DNA of 33,549 bases from DATJFH01 sp035495815 (lineage in GTDB: Bacteria; Acidobacteriota; Terriglobia; Bryobacterales; Bryobacteraceae), in the NCBI GenBank assembly GCA_035495815.1, contig DATJFH010000366.1:1-33549 (forward strand). Reading direction: 5' to 3'. How positions within the stretch are numbered: the stretch's first letter is position 1; each line of letters opens with the position of its first letter. The position numbers and the translations under genes are program-made. The notes under the pieces were generated by a model, which was not told the DNA's origin, made no database searches, and worked only from the letters and a program-made list of their open reading frames with translations. Below, in pieces: positions 22,805 through 32,500 of this stretch.

Positions 22805-23919
22805 TGCGCCGGCGCAGCTTTCTTGCTCTGCTGCCGGCCGCGTTGCGCGCCGGGTCCGAAGACGGATTCGTTTCCCTGTTCGACGGCCGTACACTGCGCG
22901 GCTGGACCATTCGCGAAGGTCCCGAATCCGCGTTTTACGTCAACGACGGAGCTATCGTGGTGCACGAGGGATCGAACTTCCCCACCTGGCTGCGTTCGGA
23001 GAAGCAGTACGAGAATTTCGATTTCCGCTGCGAGTTCTTCGTCAAGGGCTGGATCAATTCCGGCGTCTTTCTTCACGCGCCGGAACACGGCCGGAATACC
23101 TGGATCGGGATGAAAGTCAACCTGTTCCACAAGCAGGACACGCACATGCTGCCGGAATCGGTGGGGTCGATCTTCCCGCTCATTCCGCCGCTCAAGGTGA
23201 ACGTAAGGAACAAGGGCGAGTGGAACCAGATGCGCATCCTGATGGACTGGCCCCGGCTGCAGGTCTGGATCAACGGCGAGCAGGTGCAAAACCTGGACGT
23301 GGAGTCCATCCCCGAGCTGCGCTACCGCCTGCGGCGCGGGTACCTGGGATTCGAGTCGCTGGCATATCCCATCCGGTTTCGCAACCTGCGTATCCGGGAG
23401 CTTCCCGGAAAAGAGAACTGGGAAAGCCTGTACGGGGACGTGGGCGATTTCAGGAAGTGGGAAGTGGTGGAGGGTAAGGCTACCTGGGAGCCGCTGGGCG
23501 CCGTTCTGCGCAGCGACGGCACGGGTCATCTGGCCACCATCGAGCGCTACCGGGATTTTCACCTGCAGATGTATTTGCGCTGCAGCCGTTTCTCGAACGG
23601 CGGCATTTTGTTCCGCGCCGAAGGGGAAGGAAACAAGGGGCGCCACTACGAAATCCAGGTGCACGACGTGGAAGGCGCCGTCTATCCGACCGGCTCGCTG
23701 TACGGATTCAAGCGGGCGGTCTATCCCAGGATCGAGCCGGAAAAGTGGTACCTGCTGCAGTTGATCGTGAAAGGGAAGGATTGCCTGGTGCGCATCAACG
23801 GCGAGAACGTGGTCGAGTATCACGAGCTCGAGAATCTGGAGGCGGGCAGGATCATGCTGCAGGCGCACCAGAACGGCCGCTGGATCGAATACAACCAGAT
23901 CCGCGTCAAGCCGCTTTAA
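22804..23919 (+). CDS. double DUF1080 (3-keto-disaccharide hydrolase-like) protein
   Basis: The 371-residue chain carries two DUF1080 (concanavalin-like) modules. A short leader MRRRSFLALLPAALRAG is twin-arginine-like. Module 1 (about 20-200) has FVSLFDGRTLRGWTIR (22-37), then FRCEFFVKGWINSGVFLH and IRILMDW-type strands, closing with IRFRNLRIREL. Module 2 (about 205-371) has WESLYGDVGDFRKWEVVEG, FHLQMYLRCSRFSNGGILFRAEGE, YEIQVHD and QNGRWIEYNQIRVKPL. Both keep the DGxxLxGW-like entry and the strand ending in I/FRVK. Family members cleave 3-keto-glycosides in cooperation with Gfo/Idh/MocA oxidoreductases; here the two genes overlap by one base. Which module is catalytic is not visible. The tandem arrangement is unusual and makes a chain about twice the usual length. 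The start ATG 22804 is fixed by the overlap. Confidence 0.85.
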   Translation: MRRRSFLALLPAALRAGSEDGFVSLFDGRTLRGWTIREGPESAFYVNDGAIVVHEGSNFPTWLRSEKQYENFDFRCEFFVKGWINSGVFLHAPEHGRNTWIGMKVNLFHKQDTHMLPESVGSIFPLIPPLKVNVRNKGEWNQMRILMDWPRLQVWINGEQVQNLDVESIPELRYRLRRGYLGFESLAYPIRFRNLRIRELPGKENWESLYGDVGDFRKWEVVEGKATWEPLGAVLRSDGTGHLATIERYRDFHLQMYLRCSRFSNGGILFRAEGEGNKGRHYEIQVHDVEGAVYPTGSLYGFKRAVYPRIEPEKWYLLQLIVKGKDCLVRINGENVVEYHELENLEAGRIMLQAHQNGRWIEYNQIRVKPL

Positions 23920-23930
23920 CGCTCCATCCG

Positions 23931-25259
23931 CTACTTTCGAGCGGACTCCGTCGCCGCCGGGACGTCCGCCGCGTCCACGTACTCGATCCAGCTCGTCATC
24001 ATCTCTTCCTCGCTCTTGTCGCCCCAGCGCAGAGTCTGCGCCGGATCCGGATTGGCGCGGTTGTTGGGGCCGTTGTCGTAGTGCGCGGTGACCGTCAACA
24101 GGCTGCCCTTCTCGACGAAGACGGGCTCCTTGAACCGGTAGACGAGCTGCCATTCGAAGCTGTAATTCGGCACCGACAGCAGAATCTCGCGGCGCCCGCC
24201 GGGACGGACCAGCTCATACTTCACATCCTTGCCGCGGTAATGCATGTGCGGCGTGATGGAACGCAGCAGCTTGTCCTTTTCGAAGGTGTAGCAGCGCTTC
24301 ACCTCGTGATTGGCCTCGCCCGGGGGAATCCGGAAGAAGAAGTTCCGCAGGTCCATCCGCCTCGTGATCCTGGCAGGCGTGCCGGGGGCAAGGTAAAATC
24401 CCACGCTGGTGCGGTCCGTCTGCTCCTTGTCGCTGGTTCGCGCGTAATGGATCACGAATTCCAGCTTCGATCCCGCCGGTACCCACTTGGCGGAGCCGTC
24501 CGGAAACACATCGGGCGGACGGCCGGGTAGAAAAGATGTCAGCGCGCCTTCCTGAAAGCCCCGCAGATAGGGCAGATCGGGCGCATCGGCTGCGCATGCG
24601 TTATCGACCACCGGAGCGTCCCGGCGGATCCGCGTCAGCTTGCCCTCCCGGATCAGGTAGCGGTTCAGGGAAGTCATCGACTCGATGGAAGTGGATCCGG
24701 AGTCGGCCGCGTCTTTCACCAGATTCACGTGAACGTGATGAACGACCTTCCGGTTTCCCGGCAGGATCTCGGCCGCCCGTATCCAGCGACCTTCCGTGAA
24801 ATGGGTGGGGACCACGAAGTGCTCGTAGGTATCGGCGCCGGGCTTGACCACGAAATCCTCGCCGATATCCACGATGATGTCGGGCTTGCCCAGCCGCCAG
24901 CCTTCGACGAACACCGGAGCCGGCGGCGTGTCGCGCGGATCTCCTTCCGGAGCGTCGGCGTCTACCCAGGCTTTGATCGTGCCGATTTCGGCGTCCGTCA
25001 GTCGCGCGTCGTTCGCGAATTTCCCGTAGTGCGGATCGGCGAACCACGGCGGCATCTTGCGGATGAGCACCGACTCGCGGATCGCTTTCGCCCACGGCCG
25101 CGCCGACTTGTAATCGAGCAGCGACATGGGAGCGATGTCGTTCGGCCGGTGGCACTGCACGCAGCGGCGGTAGAAGATGGGGGCCACGTCGTCGGAAAAC
25201 GTGGGAGCGGCGGCCAGCGGCAGAACGGCCGGAATAGCGAGAATCAGGGTCTTCAACAT
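23931..25259 (-). CDS. secreted cytochrome c fused to a copper type II monooxygenase-like domain
   Basis: A 442-residue exported protein (leader about 1-18). The N-terminal cytochrome has CVQCH at residues 33-37 and a KMPPW Met ligand at 68-72. The rest resembles the peptidylglycine alpha-hydroxylating monooxygenase (PHM) family, with the copper ligands in the expected order: His174 and His175 (VVHHVHV), His271 (VIHYAR), His338 and His340 (TPHMHYRGKD), and Met420/421 (EEEMMTSW). These match the H-H...H (CuH) and H-x-H...M (CuM) sets. It may hydroxylate a substrate with electrons supplied by its own heme domain instead of ascorbate, but this is inference. It is the last gene of a minus-strand cluster that begins with two TonB-dependent receptors, and its stop lies 12 bases from the end of the convergent DUF1080 gene. 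Confidence 0.85.
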   Translation of the reverse strand: MLKTLILAIPAVLPLAAAPTFSDDVAPIFYRRCVQCHRPNDIAPMSLLDYKSARPWAKAIRESVLIRKMPPWFADPHYGKFANDARLTDAEIGTIKAWVDADAPEGDPRDTPPAPVFVEGWRLGKPDIIVDIGEDFVVKPGADTYEHFVVPTHFTEGRWIRAAEILPGNRKVVHHVHVNLVKDAADSGSTSIESMTSLNRYLIREGKLTRIRRDAPVVDNACAADAPDLPYLRGFQEGALTSFLPGRPPDVFPDGSAKWVPAGSKLEFVIHYARTSDKEQTDRTSVGFYLAPGTPARITRRMDLRNFFFRIPPGEANHEVKRCYTFEKDKLLRSITPHMHYRGKDVKYELVRPGGRREILLSVPNYSFEWQLVYRFKEPVFVEKGSLLTVTAHYDNGPNNRANPDPAQTLRWGDKSEEEMMTSWIEYVDAADVPAATESARK

Positions 25260-25301
25260 CGCTCAAATGATATCTCCGCGGCCCGGGGCAGTCAATGCGG
25301 G

Positions 25302-26096
25302 TTACTTCGAAGGCGGAGTTCCCGGGCTCTTCGGATCGTAAGCAAAATCCCAGACCTGAATGTTCACCTTGCCCTCCGTGTACTCGACCACTGCGTACTC
25401 GCCCGGCTCGATGGGCTTGGTGGGCCAGATCTTGTAGAGCCCTTCGTCCATCTGCTGGCGGAAGACTTCGACCTGATCCTGCTCTTCGATCGTCTCCTTC
25501 GTGATGGGCATGATGGTCAGCCGTTCCACGATACGCGCGCCTTTGGATGGCTTCAATTTGACGATGCCGAACCGCTCTTCGGCGGCCAGGCTGAAGTAGA
25601 ACTCGGGCCGGTCCGAATTGACGCGGAACAGCGCTCGCTCGCCGGGGATCTCGACCGTCCCCTTGCCGGAGACGATGGGCACGGGCGCGACCGCCTTGAG
25701 AATCGAGCGCCCCTTGTTGGTTCGCATTTCCGGCTCGGCCTGCTTCAGGGTCTGAAGCTTGTCCCCCATCACGAGATATACGCCGGGACCTTGCGGAACC
25801 CTGGCAACTTCGTTGGCGCGCTCCCGCTCCGCCTTGTCTTCGGCCGAGATCATCTTGGCCTCTTCGGCCAGCGCGGCCTGCCGTTCGCGGGTTTCGTTCT
25901 CGGTGCGTTTCAGGTCCACCAGGGAGAGCGGCGCTTCCTCCCACTCGCTGCGCTCGATGCTGTAGTAGCGGACCCGGTCACCCTCGACTTTGTACTCACG
26001 GACGACGTGGAACGCGCCGTCCTTCATGTACAGCTTGATGTTGGCCGCCCAGGCGGAGACAGCGAGAAGGATCGCCAGATATCTCGCGAATCTCAT
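25302..26096 (-). CDS. secreted hypothetical protein with charged coiled-coil segment
   Basis: The product has 264 residues. Met at 26096 gives a clean signal peptide (MRFARYLAILLAVSAWAA). After it come a short beta-rich stretch with VHREYKVEGDRVRYYSI-like character (KLYMKDGAFHVVREYKV), a charged helical region (about 65-100, KRTENETRERQAALAEEAKMISAEDKAERERANE), and a beta-rich C-terminal half with GERALFRVNSDRPEFYF and PIEPGEYAVVEYTEG. I do not recognise a family; the C-terminal segment resembles the extracellular domains found with TonB receptors in Acidobacteria, but no enzymatic motif is visible. It lies 71 bases downstream of the receptor stop and 42 bases upstream of the cytochrome/copper gene, so it may be cotranscribed with the latter. 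A hairpin sits just before it. Confidence 0.65.
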   Translation of the reverse strand: MRFARYLAILLAVSAWAANIKLYMKDGAFHVVREYKVEGDRVRYYSIERSEWEEAPLSLVDLKRTENETRERQAALAEEAKMISAEDKAERERANEVARVPQGPGVYLVMGDKLQTLKQAEPEMRTNKGRSILKAVAPVPIVSGKGTVEIPGERALFRVNSDRPEFYFSLAAEERFGIVKLKPSKGARIVERLTIMPITKETIEEQDQVEVFRQQMDEGLYKIWPTKPIEPGEYAVVEYTEGKVNIQVWDFAYDPKSPGTPPSK

Positions 26097-26125
26097 GACT
26101 ACATGATATCGCGCGGCGGAAAACC

Positions 26126-26151
26126 GGGGACCTGCCGGAGAGCGGGTCCCC
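26126..26151 (-). terminator. hairpin downstream of the first receptor gene
   Basis: On the minus strand GGGGACC pairs with GGTCCCC (plus-strand arms 26126-26132 and 26145-26151) across a 12-base loop, followed by GGTTTTCC. It lies between the receptor stop at 26168 and the next start at 26096. The T-run is short, so it may be a weak terminator or a hairpin that lowers downstream expression and protects the receptor mRNA. Confidence 0.45.
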
Positions 26152-26167
26152 ACGCAAAATACTATGC

Positions 26168-29100
26168 CTAGAAGGCGTAACGCAGTCCGAACTGAATCTG
26201 GCGCGACGGGGTCGCGGAAGTCACCTTCCCGAACGAGGACGAGCTGAAGGTCGAAGTCGGGTTGTTGAAATTCACATGGTTCGGAAGGTTGAAGAACTCC
26301 GTCCGGAACTGGAGCGAGTGGCGCTCATGGAAACGAAAGTCCTTCTGCACCGCCAGGTCCCATGAAGACCTCCCGTCCGTGGTGACGATGTACGGCGAGG
26401 CGTTCCCATAGGTGAACTGCGCCGGAAGCTGGAACGCGGTGACATCGAACCACGGCAGATCCACGTTGCGGTTCCCGCCGATGTTGGGGTTCCGCAGCAC
26501 GTTCGGCCGCTGCGCCGATTTCCCGATATTGGCGCGGTCCGAGCCCAGCGTCACGTTCACCGGCGTCCCTGTTTCCACGCGCGTGAGCAACTGGGCGGAC
26601 CATCCCCCGAGCGCCAGGTTGGCGGGCGCGGACCACGAGGAGCCGAACTTCCTGCCTTTGCCGAACGGCAGCTCGTAGACGAACGCCCCCTGGAAAATGT
26701 GCCGGATATCGAAGCTGGCCCGGCCATAATCGGAGCGCCGGTCGAACTGGTTCTGGGCGATCTCTTCGGCCAGCGATGACTGCGTGGTCAATACCTTTCC
26801 CCATGTGTAGCTGGTATCGAACTGCAGTCCGCTCGAAAAGCGCTTCACCAGGTTGGCGCGGAACGAATGGTAGTTGGACGTGAACAGGTTCACGCCCGCG
26901 TCGAGGTCCGCCAGTCCCGGAACGTTATTCAGCAGCCGCCGCGGATCGACCGGCCCCGGTCCCGGCGTCACCGCCTGGTTGAACGTCGTGTACCCGATCT
27001 GACGCCGGTTTCCGGCGCCGACATAGGCCACGTCGATCGTCATGTCGTTCATCAGCTGGCGCTGGATGGTGAGGTTCCACTGCTGCGAATAGGGCGTGCG
27101 CTTGTGCGGATCCTGCGGCCAGCCGCCGATGCCGCTCGAGAAAGCAGGCCCTGGGTCGGTGATGAACAGGTCCGGAACCTGGCCCGTATTGGGCGAAATC
27201 AGCTGCTGCTGCGTGTACGGATAGAATTTCCGCTTGTCCTGCAGCTCCTGGAAAAAGGTGGAGTCGTAGAAGATGCCGTAGGCCGACCGGATCACGGTCT
27301 TGCTGGTGATCTGGTAGGCGACGCCGATCCGCGGAGCGAAATTGGTATGGTCCGGAGCCTGCAAAGCGCGTCCGAATTCGAGCTGCCGCGGCCCGGCGCC
27401 CGTCAGGGGATTCTTTCCCGCCCAAAGAAATTCCGCCGAGTATCTTCCGGTTTGCGGATCGCGAACCGGGAACACGTTGCCGATCTGGTCGTTGTTGGCG
27501 TAGGCGGGCTGGTTGAATTCGTAGCGCAGCCCGAGGTTCACGGTCAGCTTCGACGAGACGCGCCAGTCGTCCTGCGCATAATACGTCTGCAGAGAGCTGT
27601 AGGCGGTGACGTTGGTGTTCCCGAGAGCGCGGCGGATGGCGGTCGGCGCGCCCAGCAGCATGCTGGCGGTGGCGCTCCCCGAATTCGGCACGCTGGCGAG
27701 CGAGGTCAGCGTGGTCGTGAAGTCCGCGCTGCCGTTCATGGGGTTGGTGGTATCGGTGAAAAACTGGCGCCAGTTGTAGGTGGCTCCGAACTTCAGCGTG
27801 TGCCGGCCGATCACTTTGGAAAAGTTGCCGATCGCCTGGTAGACGTGATCCTGCGTGTTGCTGCCGCCGCTCGGAATGCTGAATTCCCCGGTGGCGTTGA
27901 GATTCGGCAGCGGGTCGTAAATCACGTCCGGCTGGAACATGGTGATGCCGGCGCGCTTCAGAAATTCCGCGCGCCCTATCTTCGTGCTGACGTCGTGTCC
28001 CGGGATGTAAGGATTGTTGTATCCGAATTTCGCTTCCAGCACGGTCGTAGGGCTGAAGATGTGGTTCCATGCCGCGGCCATCGTGGTGGCGTCGAACCGC
28101 GTCGTGTTGTAAAAATTCAGATTCGCGTTCGGGTTGGTCTGGCCGACCTTCTGATTGCTGTACCGGAAAAATACGTTGTCCTTGGCGCCGAAGGTGTGGT
28201 CGAAACGCATGTTCCACAAGTCGCGATCGTTGGCCAGGCTCTGGGTGTTGATCAGATTGTTCGAGATGCCGGCGCGGTTGGGGAGCGGCATGACGGTGTC
28301 GAGGAAGAATTTGATCGCCGGGTTGATCCTGGCTTGCGGGATGATGTTCCCGGCGAACGGCTGCCGAACCCCCGCCGGAGTAGTGGTGAGGGGATCGAAA
28401 ATCTGTCGCGGCTGCTGGGAGAAATCGCCGTTGCGCTGCGCCACGATCGGCGTGGTGCTGATCTGGGTCCTGCCCTGCCGCTGCCGGTAGCCTTCCCAGT
28501 TGAAAAACCAGAAGGTCTTCTCGCGCCCGTTATAAACCTTGGGAACCAGAACCGGCCCCCCGATGGCCACGCCGTACTGGTTCTGCCGGAAGGGGAGCTT
28601 GCCGACGCCCTGCCGGTTGTTGAAAAAGTCGTTGCCGTCGAGCTTGTCGTTGCGCAGGTATTCGTACAGGCTCCCGTGCAGATCGCGGCTGCCGGACTTG
28701 ATGGCGACGTTGACGTTGGCCCCCGCCGACCGGCCGAATTCGGCGGAAGTGTTGTTCAGTACCTTGAATTCCTGGATCGAATCCATGGGCGGCGAAGCGC
28801 CGGGCGAATTCATCAGGAAGAAGTTGTTGTCGACGCCGTCGACAGTGTAGTTGTTGTCCTGCTGCCGCTGCCCGTTCACCGAATAGAGCGCCGTCCCCGA
28901 GAAAGTGCCCTGGTTCTGGCTGCCGCCGCGGTCGCTGACACCCGGAATCGTGAGAATCAGGCGCGTGTAATTCCGGCCGTTCACCGGCATCCGCTCGAGC
29001 TCGGTGCTGGTGACCACGCCGCCCACCGACGCGTCCTGCGTCTGCAATACGCTCGCGCTGGCGCTCACCTCGACCGTTTCGGTGATCTGCCCGACGTCGA

Positions 29101-29425
29101 GCTGGAAATCCACTTTGACTGTCGAGGCGATGTCCAGCGTGACGTTGGTTTGAATTTTCTTCTTGAACCCGGACGCCGAAGCCGAGACTTCGTAGCGGCC
29201 CGGGGTCAGGGGAAACACGCGGTAGCTGCCGGTGGCGTTCGTTTGCACCGTTCGAACCAGGCCGGTGTCGGCATCTTTTACGGAAACAGTTGCGCCCACG
29301 ACGGCCGCCTGTTGCGGGTCGGTTATATCTCCGACGATCGTCGCATTGGTGGTCTGGGCCGGCAAAGTCATGGCGGCAAGCAAACCGGCGCAGAGACAGC
29401 GGAGCCCTCTGGAAATTCGTATCAC
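26168..29425 (-). CDS. TonB-dependent receptor, Oar-like, with carboxypeptidase-regulatory domain
   Basis: A 1085-residue outer-membrane protein. It has a signal peptide (about 1-24), a carboxypeptidase-regulatory-like Ig domain (about 28-110: VGDITDPQQAAVVGATVSVKD, residues 31-51, then GRYEVSASASGF), a plug domain (about 125-245: VSASASVLQTQDASVG, MPVNGRNYTRLILTIPGV, YTVDGVDNNFFLMN, EFKVLNNTSAEFGRSAGANVN) and a long beta-barrel ending in the aromatic LRYAF that outer-membrane proteins need for assembly. This is the Oar/CarboxypepD-reg type typical of Acidobacteria, not a SusC, as no SusD is adjacent. The start codon is GTG 29425, with a GGGGG run 7 bases upstream. No Ton box is obvious. It probably takes up a large substrate; which one is unknown. 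It sits 95 bases after a second receptor on the same strand. Confidence 0.9.
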   Translation of the reverse strand: MIRISRGLRCLCAGLLAAMTLPAQTTNATIVGDITDPQQAAVVGATVSVKDADTGLVRTVQTNATGSYRVFPLTPGRYEVSASASGFKKKIQTNVTLDIASTVKVDFQLDVGQITETVEVSASASVLQTQDASVGGVVTSTELERMPVNGRNYTRLILTIPGVSDRGGSQNQGTFSGTALYSVNGQRQQDNNYTVDGVDNNFFLMNSPGASPPMDSIQEFKVLNNTSAEFGRSAGANVNVAIKSGSRDLHGSLYEYLRNDKLDGNDFFNNRQGVGKLPFRQNQYGVAIGGPVLVPKVYNGREKTFWFFNWEGYRQRQGRTQISTTPIVAQRNGDFSQQPRQIFDPLTTTPAGVRQPFAGNIIPQARINPAIKFFLDTVMPLPNRAGISNNLINTQSLANDRDLWNMRFDHTFGAKDNVFFRYSNQKVGQTNPNANLNFYNTTRFDATTMAAAWNHIFSPTTVLEAKFGYNNPYIPGHDVSTKIGRAEFLKRAGITMFQPDVIYDPLPNLNATGEFSIPSGGSNTQDHVYQAIGNFSKVIGRHTLKFGATYNWRQFFTDTTNPMNGSADFTTTLTSLASVPNSGSATASMLLGAPTAIRRALGNTNVTAYSSLQTYYAQDDWRVSSKLTVNLGLRYEFNQPAYANNDQIGNVFPVRDPQTGRYSAEFLWAGKNPLTGAGPRQLEFGRALQAPDHTNFAPRIGVAYQITSKTVIRSAYGIFYDSTFFQELQDKRKFYPYTQQQLISPNTGQVPDLFITDPGPAFSSGIGGWPQDPHKRTPYSQQWNLTIQRQLMNDMTIDVAYVGAGNRRQIGYTTFNQAVTPGPGPVDPRRLLNNVPGLADLDAGVNLFTSNYHSFRANLVKRFSSGLQFDTSYTWGKVLTTQSSLAEEIAQNQFDRRSDYGRASFDIRHIFQGAFVYELPFGKGRKFGSSWSAPANLALGGWSAQLLTRVETGTPVNVTLGSDRANIGKSAQRPNVLRNPNIGGNRNVDLPWFDVTAFQLPAQFTYGNASPYIVTTDGRSSWDLAVQKDFRFHERHSLQFRTEFFNLPNHVNFNNPTSTFSSSSFGKVTSATPSRQIQFGLRYAF

Positions 29426-29448
29426 GGTGAAACCCCCTTCGTGGAGAT

Positions 29449-29478
29449 ATGATACCCCCCGGGACGCCGGGAAGGCAA
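29449..29478 (-). promoter_or_regulatory. possible promoter for the downstream receptor gene
   Basis: On the minus strand TTGCCT (plus 29473-29478) and TATCAT (plus 29449-29454) are 18 bases apart. A start near 29442 would leave a leader of about 17 bases to the GTG at 29425. This would let the second receptor be expressed independently of the first. Confidence 0.4.
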
Positions 29479-29520
29479 CAATCGGTAAACTATTTTAGCG
29501 CTCTAGCGATGACGGACGGG

Positions 29521-32500
29521 TCAAAAGCTGAACCGCAGCGCCATCTGCACGATGCGCGGGCTGCGCGCCGCCGTGAACTCGCCGAAGCGGGCGTTGACCT
29601 GCGCGCCGCTGGCCGCGTCGAAGCGGGCCGCCGTATCGAACGCGCTGAACTGAGTGTGGTTGAACGCGTTGTACATTTCGGCGCGGAACTGCAGCCGCGC
29701 GCGCTCCCGGATGGGGAAGCTCTTGAACAGGGAGATGTCGAAATTGTTCACCCCCGGACCGCGCAGCAGGGGATTCTGAGCCGTGCCGATGGTTCCCCTG
29801 GCCGGCAGCCGGAACACCGTCGTGTCGAAGTTCCGGCTGAAAGTGCGGTCTCCCTTGGACAGCGACGCTTTGCCGGTCACGTCCACGCGGGCGTTGAGAT
29901 TGGGCGTGCCGGTTACGTCGTAGGCGGTAGTCGTGCTGTAGCTCACGCCCACCGGCGCTCCGCTGATGAACGCGGCGATACCCGATATCTGCCAGTCGTT
30001 GAACACACCCCGGGTCAGGGAGTTTTTCCAGGGAGTCCTGGGCAGGCTCCACAGCCAGTTTACGTTGACCACGTGGGTGCGGTCGATCCCTGACAAGCCA
30101 TAGTTCCACACGCGCGGCGACACCAGCGTGGTGACCTCGTTGTTGTCGGCGTCGTTGTAACCCATGGTTTTCGACCAGGTCCAGGCCAGGCCGAACTCCA
30201 GAGTCTTCGCGAAGCGGCGATTCAGGGTCACCTGCAGGGAGTGATAATTCGATGACGACGCCCACTCGCTGATGAGGATATTGTTATAGCCGGTGATCGG
30301 CCGCAGGAAGGACGGCTGCAACGCCACCGCGGGATTGGTCGGGTCCGCATTCTTCGCCAGGAAGTTGGCCCCCAGCGGAACCGGGTTGCGGTTGCGCCGC
30401 CACAGCAGATGACGGGCGAGCGAGCCTACATAGCCCACATCGATCACCGTTCCGAAGCCGATATTCTGCTGCACGCTGAGGCTGAAATTCATCACCGTGG
30501 GCGTTCCGGCTCCGTTCCGCTGGACGCCGAACACGTCCTGCGGCGTCAGCAGGCCGGCCTGGGAGAGCAGCGTGGGCAGCGTGGCGAAGTTGATAATCGG
30601 GTTGTCGACGATGGGAGTCTGCTGGGCCACCGGATTGATCGTGGACTCCAGCACTTCCCGGTTGAAGAACATGCCGAAGCCGCCGCGCACGGCGGTCTTT
30701 CCCTTTCCAAAAGGATCGTACGCGAAGCCCACCCGCGGCGCGGCATGGACTCCATTCCCGTCGATCAGCGACCTCGGATAGCTGGAGTCGCGGGACGGCG
30801 TCACCATGCCGTTCGAAGGGTCGCCTGTCCCCGGGGCGATGGCGCCGATCAGCGCGGCATTGAACACTTCGCCGGTCACCGGGTTGACGCCGACCCGCCT
30901 TCCGCCCACGCTCGCGGGCGTGATCAGCCGCGGCTGCTTCGCCGGATCGTAGCGCGAGGTGTCGAAGCCGGAGACCAGGTTCTCGGTATCCGTCGTCGGC
31001 GGGATGTAGTAAAAACGCGCCCCGAGATCGAGCGTGAACTTGCGGCTGATTTTCCAGTTGTCCTGGGCGAACCATTCGATGTTGCCCAGCCGGTAGTGCC
31101 GGAAGACCACGTCGGATGACTCCGTATAGGAGTTGAAAATCCCGAGAACACCATTGGAATATGCGTACCCCGTGTCGAGCGGATTGTTGACGTTGCGGTC
31201 GAAGGTGAACGACCCGTTGAATATGCCGTAGATCTTCCGGTTCGTGGAGAAGCGGTCGAAATAGACGCCGGCCTTCGACGTGTGAGCTCCCCACGTCTTC
31301 GAGATGCCGTCCTGGAAGTTCCACACCGTGTGATCGGCGATGTGGGGGAAGCGCTGCTCGACGAACAGGTTGGCCGGCGCGGTGACGCCGCCATAGGTGG
31401 CGTTGGGCAGGATGTTGAGCGGATTGTGCTCCGGATGGAACTGGCCGGCCTTGAACCCGGCCGTGTCGCGCTGGTTCTTGGTCACCTGGTCGTCGGTGGC
31501 GCGGTCGCCCTGCGGCCGGGTGGCATGCCCGAACACGAATTCGTTTACCAGGGTGGGGTTGATGATGCGCGTATAGCGGATGGACGACAGCTCGGCCTTC
31601 GAGTAGAAGGTCTTGACCATCTGCGGCCAGTTGGTCGCGCCGGAGGTGCCCAGGCCGAGGGCCGCGGTTTGATCGTCGTTGCGGAAAGAGTAGCTGCCGT
31701 TGATGACGTTTCTGGGATTCAGGTTGTAGTCGACGCGCAGTGTCTGGGTGCGCTTGGGATTGGTGGTGTTCTCCTGAAAAATGTAATTGTAGCGGCGCCC
31801 CGAGATATTGGTGTCGAGAAAATTGGGCATCGGGAACACCTTGAGCAGCGCCTGGCCGTTCGAATCGATGCGGTTCAGCGGTACCCTGTTGTCGGGGAAC
31901 GGAGCGTTGCTCCCTGGGTCCCGGACAGGGATCAGCCGGCCGTTGAGATCGAGCGATTGGGAGAAATCGCCCGCGCGTTCGAGCGCCGTGGGTACCGTCA
32001 CCTGGCCGACATTGCCGTTCGTCTTGATCGGCCAGAATTCCTGCGACCAGAAGAAGAACAGCTTGTCGCGGCCGGTATTGAATTTTCCGGGAATGTAGAC
32101 GGGGCCGCCGATATTGTAGTTCCAGGTGTTGAAGCGGTAGCGGGGCTTGGGCACGCCGAGCCGGTTGCTGAAAAAGTTATTGGCGTTGAACTGCTCATGC
32201 CGCTTGAAGTAGGAAACCAGCCCGTGGAAATCGCGGCTGCCGGATTTGGTCACGATCTGTACATTGGCTCCGGAAAGCCGTCCGTACTCGGCGGCGTAGT
32301 TGCCGAGCAGGATTTTCACTTCGGCGACCGCGTCCATGCTGACGTAGACCGAGGATCCGTTGTTGTTCCCGATGTCGTTCATGGGCACCCCGTCGAGCTG
32401 GATATTGTTCGAGGTGCTGCGGCCCCCGAGCGCCCGGATATTGTTGCTGATGTCCACCTGGTCGCTCTCGGCGGTGAGCATGATGCCGGGAAGCAGTTTG

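Noticed and set aside
26867..29452. Very long open frame on the plus strand across the first receptor gene
   Set aside because: It is the complement of the receptor. The predicted product is rich in Arg, Val, Gly and Asp with no domain, while the minus strand gives a complete, clearly recognisable receptor.
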